A program made the position numbers and the translations under genes. Under the pieces are notes generated by a model, which saw only the letters and a program-made list of their open reading frames with translations, searched no databases and had not been told where the DNA came from. Shown here one piece after another: positions 58,303 through 64,000 of a stretch of DNA of 64,000 bases. Origin of the DNA: Methylophilaceae bacterium LSUCC0665 (lineage in GTDB: Bacteria; Pseudomonadota; Gammaproteobacteria; Burkholderiales; Methylophilaceae). Within the stretch, counting starts at the first letter, position 1. Each line of letters starts with the position of its first letter. Location of the stretch: NCBI GenBank assembly GCA_024919215.1, contig CP103437.1, forward strand, positions 372,001-436,000, written 5' to 3'.

Positions 58303-58589
58303 AAAAACTTATATTAGCTTTAGCAGTAATCTCAACATCAGCATTTGCTGGAGTCACCTCTTGGGAAGACAGTCCTAACAATTGGGAAAATTCAGAGCAC
58401 AATTGGGATAACTCTTCGAATAACTGGGAGAACAGTCCAAACAATTGGGAAAATAATCCTAACAACTTGAATAGTGATCGTGTCATTCGTGATAATGATG
58501 GTAATGCGACTGGATATGCTGTGCCTAATTCCAATGGCGTGACTAATATTTATGATTTAGATGGAAATCGAGAAGGGTATGTGCGTTAA
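58299..58589 (+). CDS. secreted heptad-repeat protein, NNWENSP repeats
   Basis: This 96-residue protein has a signal peptide (MKKLILALAVISTSAFAG), five Trp residues exactly seven apart (W22, W29, W36, W43, W50) within NNWENSP-type repeats, and a C-terminal module (RVIRDNDGNATGYAVPNSNG, then VTNIYDLDGNREGYV) with two DxxGNxxGY units. Similar short exported proteins with xYNWxNS repeats and a GNxxGY tail occur in many proteobacteria, uncharacterised as far as I know. It is translationally coupled to the NPFLDGY-repeat gene. A strong stop region follows but no clear terminator. Confidence 0.8.
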   Translation: MKKLILALAVISTSAFAGVTSWEDSPNNWENSEHNWDNSSNNWENSPNNWENNPNNLNSDRVIRDNDGNATGYAVPNSNGVTNIYDLDGNREGYVR

Positions 58590-58788
58590 AAAAAATGATT
58601 AACATCGAATAAATACCAGAAAAAATATTCTTCATATCTATTTTTTCATAAACTGATCTAACAATAAGACTAAATTTTTCATAGATTTATATAATAAAAT
58701 CATACACTTAACTATATAGTTAATTTTACAATTAATACTTTTTAAAATTATTCATTAAAATACTTGTTTATTTTTAAAATAAGATTTA

Positions 58789-58804
58789 AAATAAGGCCTT
58801 ATTT
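58789..58804. promoter_or_regulatory. 16-bp palindrome upstream of the DGQHR gene (possible operator)
   Basis: AAATAAGG/CCTTATTT is a perfect palindrome ending 22 bases before the ATG at 58827 and just before the AAAGGA ribosome-binding site. Its position over the expected transcription start suits a repressor site. The base composition around it is very AT-rich, so a chance origin is possible. Confidence 0.4.
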
Positions 58805-58826
58805 AAAAAGTTATAAAGGAATATAA

Positions 58827-60083
58827 ATGGCTGATACTTTTGATTTCAAAATTAATCTCATAAAAGCTAGTAATTTTTTAGGCGAACAATTTTATACAGG
58901 AACAGTTAAATTAAAACATTTTTTGAAAACGGATTTTTACAAAGTCCCGATCTACAATTCGAGTTTACCATTTGATGATCCCGAATCTGGATATCAGAGA
59001 GCGGCTAAAGAGACAAGAATAAATCAAGTTTCTGAAAGATTAAAAAATAGTGATATGGAAGATTCAAATGCCCCTTTTGTTGATAATGTTAATCTAAACT
59101 TAAGAAACCCTGATATTGCTAAATACGTTCGTGCCAAAGATCCAAATAAGCAATCTTATGGTCATGTTTTCGAATTTCAATATATTAGCCAACTTGGGTC
59201 ATTTTATATAATTGATGGTCAGACTAGAATTAGAGGTGCTCAACGAGCTTACCAGTATGCTATTGATCATGGCGATTTTAAATTACGTGACCAAATAGAA
59301 AATACTCAAGTCCAAATAAGTTTAAGTTTTATTAGTGATGTATATAAAGAGGCATATTTATTTTATCTTATTAATAATCATTCAAAAGCAATTCCGGCTG
59401 ATGGCGCAGTTAGGCTTCTTCAAGAAGGAAAGAAAAGTGGAAGTGTAGTTTTCCAGAACGAAATAACTAACCAGAATAAGGAGCGTGAACTCTTAGCTTA
59501 TGGAATTGCTGAAAAATTAAATAATGATTCGACAGTGTGGGCTGGAAGAATGAAAGATTTTAATGATACCGGCCGCTCATTAGCAAAAACAACAATGAGA
59601 TCGGTAGCCAAAGTTGTTGAGAAGGTTTACGCTAGTGTTGATGATTATTATAGAGGCGATGATTCGAAATCTGATATAGATGAAAAAAATCTTACTAACA
59701 ATGTATACAATATAATTGAAGCATACTGGATTGGTGTTAAAAATGCTTTTAGAGAAATGTTTAAGCCTGATAGCGAAGATCAATATGCTGTCTTAAAAGC
59801 AGGCCCTTCTGAAATAATGTTTTTATTATTAATCGAGATAATTAAAGCAAAAAAAATTCTTAAAAATTCTGGTGTTGGAGATTTGGACAAGCCTGAAACT
59901 TACTATAACCTTGTTGAGAAACTTAAAAATCTGGAGGATATGACACCTGATGGTGCAAAAATTAGAGGTGTTAATGTATTTAAAATTGGATCTGCAGGCG
60001 CTATTGGTAAATACAGTAATACTGCAGCGAAAAAAAACATGGCAACAAAGATGAAGCATACAATATGGCCTAATTTAGCTTAA
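58827..60083 (+). CDS. DGQHR-domain protein (DndB-like), orphan
   Basis: This 418-residue soluble protein contains FYIIDGQTRIRGAQRAY at about residues 129-145, the DGQHR motif (here DGQTR) of the DndB family and related ParB-like proteins. INNHSKAIPADGAVRLL near residue 187 corresponds to the conserved N-x-x-K segment of that fold. DndB regulates or modulates DNA phosphorothioation, but no dndACDE or other defence gene is adjacent. The gene stands alone in the segment bounded by tRNA-Arg sequences and has a good AAAGGA site. A role in DNA modification or defence is therefore only a possibility. Confidence 0.75.
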   Translation: MADTFDFKINLIKASNFLGEQFYTGTVKLKHFLKTDFYKVPIYNSSLPFDDPESGYQRAAKETRINQVSERLKNSDMEDSNAPFVDNVNLNLRNPDIAKYVRAKDPNKQSYGHVFEFQYISQLGSFYIIDGQTRIRGAQRAYQYAIDHGDFKLRDQIENTQVQISLSFISDVYKEAYLFYLINNHSKAIPADGAVRLLQEGKKSGSVVFQNEITNQNKERELLAYGIAEKLNNDSTVWAGRMKDFNDTGRSLAKTTMRSVAKVVEKVYASVDDYYRGDDSKSDIDEKNLTNNVYNIIEAYWIGVKNAFREMFKPDSEDQYAVLKAGPSEIMFLLLIEIIKAKKILKNSGVGDLDKPETYYNLVEKLKNLEDMTPDGAKIRGVNVFKIGSAGAIGKYSNTAAKKNMATKMKHTIWPNLA

Positions 60084-60226
60084 ATTTTCAATTGGATTTT
60101 TTGGTTTTATCTTTAGTGTTAAATTTAATGGACATTTTGGGCACACTTGACACAATTTTCACCCCAAAATATACTGAATTTACATTTTATTAACCGCTTA
60201 AAGTGTAATAAAATCAATTATTTACT

Positions 60227-60246
60227 TAGCTCAGTGGATAGAGCAT
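60227..60246 (+). repeat. 20-bp copy of the tRNA-Arg D-arm
   Basis: TAGCTCAGTGGATAGAGCAT is identical to 57285-57304 inside tRNA-Arg(CCU). The flanking acceptor and anticodon sequences are missing, so it is a fragment and not a functional tRNA. It is fused directly to the remains of a protein gene. Confidence 0.9.
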
Positions 60247-60447
60247 TTTGGCAAAGGTCAAACAGAGGCTGTCATTGAATTACCGCCAGGAGAACACACA
60301 CTGCAATTAATGCTTGGGGATCATATGCATATTCCGCATGACCCGGTGGTTATTTCAAAAAAAATTAAGATAAATGTTGAAGATAATAAAATATCATCAC
60401 AAGAGGAAAAAAAATGTATTTCCAATGGGTATGGTGGCTGTAAATGA
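60244..60447 (+). pseudogene. DUF4399-domain gene, 5'-truncated
   Basis: The frame HFGKGQTEAVIELPPGEHTL (from 60244) then QLMLGDHMHIPHDPVVIS matches the C-terminal part of DUF4399 periplasmic proteins. There is no start codon or signal peptide upstream; the coding sequence begins exactly where the tRNA-Arg fragment ends. The reading frame then continues with an unusual Cys-containing tail (EEKKCISNGYGGCK) to TGA at 60445. The gene has lost its 5' end by recombination. Confidence 0.75.
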
Positions 60448-60457
60448 ATTTATATTT

Positions 60458-61078
60458 ATGAGATACCTATTTTTTACTAGTTTCTTTTTTATAAATATTT
60501 TTTTTAATCCTGCTATGGCCACTGAAGAACCAGAATTTAAACTCATTTTAGAAGAGGGTGAGTTTCAAATAAGAGAATATGAACCCAAAATAATTGCGCA
60601 AGTGGAGATAGATGGAGATTTTGACGAAGCTTCTTCAAAAGGATTTAAGCTGTTAGCGGATTATATCTTTGGCAACAATATACTGGAAGGCGATAGTCAG
60701 AAGATTAGCATGACAGCTCCAGTCGAGATGTCTCCGCTGGCTGAAAATTTATTAATGACCAGTTCGATTATGGATGACGATATTAATAACAAGTGGTCGA
60801 TTAACTTTGTTATGCCAAAAGAATACACTTTAGATACCCTGCCTATGCCAAACAACTCTGAAGTTAAAATTATTAAAGTGCCATCAGAAAAATATGTTGT
60901 GATCTTATTTTCTGGACTGGTTAGAGAGTCAAGTTATGCAGAGAAATCTGAATTGTTGAGTAACTATATAAAAGCAAATAATTTTATGGCGCAAGGCACT
61001 ATCAAGATTGCTCGGTATAACCCGCCTTGGACATTACCTTTCTTCAGAAGGAATGAATTGATGGTCAAAATTGATTAA
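60458..61078 (+). CDS. SOUL heme-binding family protein, exported
   Basis: This 206-residue protein starts at ATG 60458 with a signal peptide (MRYLFFTSFFFINIFFNPAM, cleavage after about ATA). The SOUL/HBP body begins EFKLILEEGEFQIREYEPKI, contains QKISMTAPVEM at about residues 87-97 and ends with ARYNPPWTLPFFRRNE. These are the conserved blocks of the family, whose members bind heme or porphyrins. An in-frame extension to 60374 is read through the DUF4399 remnant and lacks a signal peptide at its start, so I rejected it. Periplasmic location is inferred. Confidence 0.85.
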   Translation: MRYLFFTSFFFINIFFNPAMATEEPEFKLILEEGEFQIREYEPKIIAQVEIDGDFDEASSKGFKLLADYIFGNNILEGDSQKISMTAPVEMSPLAENLLMTSSIMDDDINNKWSINFVMPKEYTLDTLPMPNNSEVKIIKVPSEKYVVILFSGLVRESSYAEKSELLSNYIKANNFMAQGTIKIARYNPPWTLPFFRRNELMVKID

Positions 61079-61401
61079 TCAACTAATTACTTAAGTTATT
61101 GATTTATATCATTTTATTTTTATTAAACATCTGGATTTTTGTCAGCATTAATTGCCTATAAAAGAAGCAATCTCGATATATCTCGTCATTTCAAAGACTT
61201 AAAATTATAACTTCAATCTACCCACAGGTTAGTCCACAGGTTTTGTGGATACTATTTAAAAAAACTCTATTTAATCTAAGAAATAACTTCAGGTTCTTCA
61301 TTTTTTTAAATAGATTTTACTTATCATTATAATTTTTATAATTAATTATATTTATCAATTATTAACATCTAGACTATAAATATAAATATTAAGGAGTGGT
61401 T
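61079..61401. other. 323-base intergenic region
   Basis: This stretch is very AT-rich without a coding frame. It holds CCACAGGTT twice (61222-61230 and 61234-61242) and a 6-bp hairpin TCCACA/TGTGGA (61233-61238 and 61244-61249). The AT-rich end near 61330-61390 should contain the promoter of the following small gene. Nothing else stands out. Confidence 0.6.
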
Positions 61402-61527
61402 ATGAATAACAAAAAAATTAAGATGATAAGAAAATTAAAAACTGATAAATTAGTTGAGAACAACCCTTGTAAGAATGACAAGGTATGCCAAAAACGATTT
61501 TTTGAAGCTGTTAGTGATTGTGTATAG
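61402..61527 (+). CDS. microprotein of 41 residues with three cysteines
   Basis: An excellent AAGGAG ribosome-binding site (61391-61396) precedes ATG 61402. The product is basic at the N-terminus (MNNKKIKMIRKLKTDKLVEN) and ends NPCKNDKVCQKRFFEAVSDCV, with Cys residues 23, 29 and 40. A 13-bp perfect hairpin follows. The ordered ribosome-binding site, frame and terminator support a real gene. No family is recognised. Confidence 0.6.
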   Translation: MNNKKIKMIRKLKTDKLVENNPCKNDKVCQKRFFEAVSDCV

Positions 61528-61540
61528 GGGTGAAAAAATT

Positions 61541-61573
61541 ATAATCAGTACTAAGCAATATAGTACTGATTAT
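61541..61573. terminator. bidirectional hairpin between the 41-residue gene and the cold-shock gene
   Basis: ATAATCAGTACTA (61541-61553) and TAGTACTGATTAT (61561-61573) form a perfect 13-bp stem with a seven-base loop. It lies between two converging genes and has A/T tails on each side. Confidence 0.75.
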
Positions 61574-61585
61574 ATTTAAAGTGAC

Positions 61586-61798
61586 TTAGTCTTCAACACG
61601 AACATTCATCGCTGCAGGACCTTTTTGTCCTTGACCAACTTCGAATGTTACTTTGTCATTGTCAGTCAGATTAGGCTTATCTCCAGTTGGGTTTTTAAAT
61701 TCTGAGTAGTGAACAAATAAGTCTTTGCTTCCATCATTTGGCATAATGAATCCAAAACCTTTGTCTGTGTTAAACCATTTAACGATACCTGAAGGCAT
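61586..61798 (-). CDS. cold-shock protein (CspA family)
   Basis: This 70-residue single-domain RNA chaperone has RNP1 KGFGFI (about residues 13-18) and RNP2 LFVHYSEF (about residues 27-34), with the family start [23 protein letters not shown] ribosome-binding site precedes it. The 187 bases upstream contain no gene and may include the long leader typical of cold-shock mRNAs. Which paralogue it is cannot be told. Confidence 0.95.
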   Translation of the reverse strand: MPSGIVKWFNTDKGFGFIMPNDGSKDLFVHYSEFKNPTGDKPNLTDNDKVTFEVGQGQKGPAAMNVRVED

Positions 61799-61985
61799 AT
61801 TATTTCCTTTATAAAAATTTTAGTAAGAATTAAATTTAGTGCTTAAAAATGAGAATACTTATTGAAAAATATTTGATTTGAAAAGTTGTAAAAATAATCT
61901 GAAATGGAACTATGCTTTAATTTATTCCAAATGTAAAGCTAATTGAGAAATAAATTAACTTCACTTTGAATGGACCCAGTTGTTA

Positions 61986-62105
61986 TTATTCTTTTTCAGA
62001 CTTATTTTTTTCGTATTCTTCCAGCTTTTGTTGATATTCTTCTTCAGATAGATTATGCCAGCCAATACATTCACCCGTTGGGCTTCTTCCGCAACCACAT
62101 TCCAT
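61986..62105 (-). CDS. Cys-rich small protein (CGCGRSPTG type), 39 residues
   Basis: The ATG at 62105 encodes MECGCGRSPTGECIGWHNLS followed by a charged helix (EEEYQQKLEEYEKNKSEKE). The three cysteines (C3, C5, C13) plus H17 could bind a metal. Short proteins starting with this CGCGRSPTG-type sequence recur in aquatic bacteria as I recall, without known function. It lies 83 bases from the methyltransferase-like gene's stop. Confidence 0.6.
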   Translation of the reverse strand: MECGCGRSPTGECIGWHNLSEEEYQQKLEEYEKNKSEKE

Positions 62106-62188
62106 ATTAATCTCCAAACATCATAGATGTTTTTAAGTATACATCTTCCTTTTTAATTTTTTAAATCTAATTGAAAAAAGTTTGGACC

Positions 62189-63001
62189 TTAGTCTTTTAC
62201 AAAGCGAAGTGTCATACGATCTGACTCACCAATATTGACCATTTTATCTTTATCTTCATCGGCAATATTTCGAAGGTTAGGGAGGAGATTCCAAACGCCG
62301 CCACTATAATCTTTCGTGTCTTTGGGGTTTGCATTAATTTCTGATTTGGCATCTAAACGAAAACCAACGCTTTCAGCCATTTGAATAACAAATTTTTCAG
62401 TCATATAGCCGCTCTTAATTTGATTTTCAAGTGGAGTGCCTGGTTTGGCGCGGTGCTCAACCAAGCCAAGTACTCCGCCTGGTTTTAAAACCTCATAAAA
62501 CCCCCTAAACATTGATTCTGTCGTTCCCGCTTGAGCCCAATTGTGAACGTTTCTGAAAGTTAACACAACATCAACAGGCCCATCTGGCGATAGCTGTGGA
62601 TTTTTAGCTTCAAAGTGGACCCAATTTAATTTGTTATACACGCTCGAGTGCTGCTGCATTTTTTCTTTGAAAGCATTTTCTACTTTTATAAAAAAAGGAT
62701 TTATTCCCTCATTTAATTTATATGAAGCGTAAATATAAATTCCATTTTCACGCAAGAGTGGAGCTAAAATTTCTGCATACCAACCGAATCCAGGTGTAAT
62801 TTCGACAACAGATTTTTCTGGAGTAATGCCAAAAAAATTTAAAGTTTCTTTCGGGTGACGATATCTATCTCTCATAGTAAACTTTGGATCACGATGCTCA
62901 CCCATAATTACCTGATCAATTAATTTTTCATTCGACAGTGCTGGCTGGGAAAAAATAAATCCTAGAAATAAATTTAAAAAAAGTATTGATGTTATTCTCA
63001 T
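62189..63001 (-). CDS. exported SAM-methyltransferase-like protein
   Basis: This 270-residue protein starts with a clear signal peptide (MRITSILFLNLFLGFIFSQP, cleavage around ALS-NE). A class I methyltransferase fold follows: VVEITPGFGWYAEILAPLL (motif I, about residues 64-82) and VLTFRNVHNWAQAG (motif IV region). YEVLKPGGVLGLVEHR is the post-IV strand. It resembles COG4798 predicted methyltransferases. An exported methyltransferase is puzzling because SAM is cytoplasmic, so the protein may be non-catalytic or act on another ligand. The start at 63001 was chosen to include the signal peptide. Confidence 0.8.
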   Translation of the reverse strand: MRITSILFLNLFLGFIFSQPALSNEKLIDQVIMGEHRDPKFTMRDRYRHPKETLNFFGITPEKSVVEITPGFGWYAEILAPLLRENGIYIYASYKLNEGINPFFIKVENAFKEKMQQHSSVYNKLNWVHFEAKNPQLSPDGPVDVVLTFRNVHNWAQAGTTESMFRGFYEVLKPGGVLGLVEHRAKPGTPLENQIKSGYMTEKFVIQMAESVGFRLDAKSEINANPKDTKDYSGGVWNLLPNLRNIADEDKDKMVNIGESDRMTLRFVKD

Positions 63002-63085
63002 AATTTTACTAAATCATTGCTTTCGGAGTTCGAATTTTAAGCCCTCATTATCAATGTCTAAAAAATGAGCTTTCCATTCATTTTA

Positions 63086-63352
63086 TTAATATCCTGCTTC
63101 TTTAGTATATCCGTATTTGTCTTTCAGTTCTCTATTGTATTTTTCCCACCAGTTATAGCATTGATAGTTAAATTTTAGGTATGGATAGTTATGCTCATCC
63201 AACACTCTTTGGTTGGCAATTTCTTTTAAAAGTTCACCAGCCATTTGACAATTTTCTATCGATGTAAATTTGTTATATTCGACTGTGGGTTCCCAAGTAC
63301 AGATATTTCCTATGCATACTCCAACTAAATACGTATAAAAAGCTAAATTCAT
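63086..63352 (-). CDS. small protein with four cysteines, probably exported
   Basis: The product has 88 residues. A short hydrophobic N-terminus (MNLAFYTYLVGVCIGNICTW) is followed by a hydrophilic, Tyr/Trp-rich body with further Cys residues (SIENCQMAG, NYQCYNWWEKY). The cysteine pattern would suit disulfides in the periplasm. It is preceded by a plausible GGAGAG ribosome-binding site. No family is recognised. Confidence 0.55.
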   Translation of the reverse strand: MNLAFYTYLVGVCIGNICTWEPTVEYNKFTSIENCQMAGELLKEIANQRVLDEHNYPYLKFNYQCYNWWEKYNRELKDKYGYTKEAGY

Positions 63353-63682
63353 GATCTCTCCTTTTAAACTATTTAATTCAGGATAGGCTTGATTTTCACA
63401 TATGTCAAGACAGTATATATTAAAATATATTATGTCTTTTATTATGGGTAAAATATAAGAATAGAATTAGTTTAGTGGTTAGGCAAGATATGATTTCTAA
63501 AAGTTTATCCTATAAAAATTTTGACTAGATTGCATATTTGTGACAGATAATTTTTAAGGTTCTAAATTTAAAAAATCGTTTTGATTATTTAGTTTTAAAA
63601 ATATTAAAAAATTTGATATTTTTTTTATAAAAAAATTAAAATAAGTGATGATAATTTTTATACTTATAAGTTGTGAGAAGAA
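63353..63682. other. 330-base intergenic region
   Basis: This is a very AT-rich region between divergent genes with no credible coding frame. It must contain both promoters, but no convincing -35/-10 pair stands out. A stretch at 63467-63485 looks a little like a tRNA D-arm but does not extend to a cloverleaf. Confidence 0.5.
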
Positions 63683-64000
63683 TTGTTAGCTAAAAGGATA
63701 GATAGTAAATTTTTTTTATTTTCTTTATTAATCTCAATTATTATTCATTTTTTTTTATTTTCAAATATATCCACATTGATCCATTCATCAAAAATTGATG
63801 TTTCAAAACATTTTTTAGATATTTATTTTTTTGAAAAAATAATTAATCTACCTAGTCAAGTTGACTCTATTTCCAAAGGCATTAAGAGTGATGACTTACA
63901 ATCAAGTAATCAAGAAATAGTCGAAAATAAATTATCCAATACTGCCTTAGAAATTGATGATAGCGATTTTGTGATGGCCAATCCTAACTTATGTGAAAAC
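63683..64000 (+). CDS. membrane-anchored protein, N-terminal part (cut by window end)
   Basis: A TTG at 63683 is the first possible start, since TGA at 63674 closes the frame upstream; GAGAAG lies just before it. The product begins with a hydrophobic helix (FFLFSLLISIIIHFFLFS, about residues 10-27) and continues as a soluble, Ser/Asn/Asp-rich region to the window edge. The arrangement resembles the N-terminal anchor of TonB-like proteins, but no Pro-rich spacer is visible in this part, so the function is open. Confidence 0.5.
   Translation, partial: MLAKRIDSKFFLFSLLISIIIHFFLFSNISTLIHSSKIDVSKHFLDIYFFEKIINLPSQVDSISKGIKSDDLQSSNQEIVENKLSNTALEIDDSDFVMANPNLCEN

Noticed and set aside
58145-58534. 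A 129-codon minus-strand frame opposite the two repeat-protein genes
   Set aside because: Its Ser/Leu/Gln repeats are a by-product of the plus-strand repeats, which have signal peptides and coupled starts.
60374-60457. A longer start for the SOUL-family protein
   Set aside because: The extension is read through the DUF4399 remnant in another frame and would bury the signal peptide that begins at 60458.
61201-61260. A replication origin or DnaA-box cluster
   Set aside because: Only one imperfect DnaA-like site is present and neither dnaA nor other origin genes are nearby.
63467-63485. A tRNA-Glu-like D-arm
   Set aside because: The sequence cannot be extended to acceptor, anticodon or T arms, and the similarity is short and imperfect.

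Overview
The window is chromosomal DNA from an AT-rich, compact betaproteobacterium. Gene order and families point to Methylophilaceae, of the OM43 / Candidatus Methylopumilus kind: tpiA-secG-tRNA-Leu-nuoA-N followed by a DUF2818 gene, infC-rpmI-rplT-pheST-ihfA-merR-tRNA-Pro, acnB, a dihydrolipoamide dehydrogenase carrying its own lipoyl domain, very short intergenic gaps and many 4-base ATGA overlaps. The species placement is inference; no rRNA or methanol dehydrogenase gene is present to confirm it.

Layout. 1-3378 (minus): purB-wrbA-DUF2069-surE-nlpD, the last cut by the window edge. 3524-9266 (plus): acnB, a family-5 uracil-DNA glycosylase, a 4-oxalocrotonate tautomerase, uvrC and pgsA. 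9290-9650: three tRNAs (Gly, Cys, Leu). 9661-13559: two unknown genes, recJ, tpiA, secG, tRNA-Leu. 13582-28530: the complete 14-gene respiratory complex I operon plus DUF2818 and an NAD-dependent epimerase-like gene. 28587-35982: tRNA-Val, thrS, infC (apparent AUA start), rpmI, rplT, pheS, pheT, ihfA, a MerR-type regulator and tRNA-Pro.

36004-43901 is the most coherent accessory block. It holds two GT4 glycosyltransferases, a PAP2 phosphatase, UDP-glucose dehydrogenase, a PlcP-type phosphoesterase, an OlsB-like N-acyltransferase, a PlsC/OlsA-like acyltransferase and exopolyphosphatase. Together these look like a pathway for replacing phospholipids with glycolipids and amino-acid lipids when phosphate is scarce. 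A good PhoB box lies in front of plcP, and a perfect-spacing TTGTCAT/TTGTCAT box lies in front of a ppk1-arsC-acr3 operon (53672-57248), tying polyphosphate synthesis and arsenate detoxification to the same signal.

43972-53491 carries coaX, the pyruvate dehydrogenase operon aceE-aceF-lpdA, an M17 aminopeptidase and a set of small or Lys-rich proteins. 57278-60447 is a scrambled accessory segment. It starts at tRNA-Arg(CCU) and ends at a 20-bp copy of that tRNA's D-arm fused to a decapitated DUF4399 gene. Inside are a short lipoprotein, two overlapping genes for secreted tandem-repeat proteins (11-residue and 7-residue repeats) and a lone DGQHR-domain protein. 60458-64000 holds a SOUL-family protein, several microproteins, a cold-shock protein, an exported methyltransferase-like protein and the start of a membrane-anchored protein cut by the window end.
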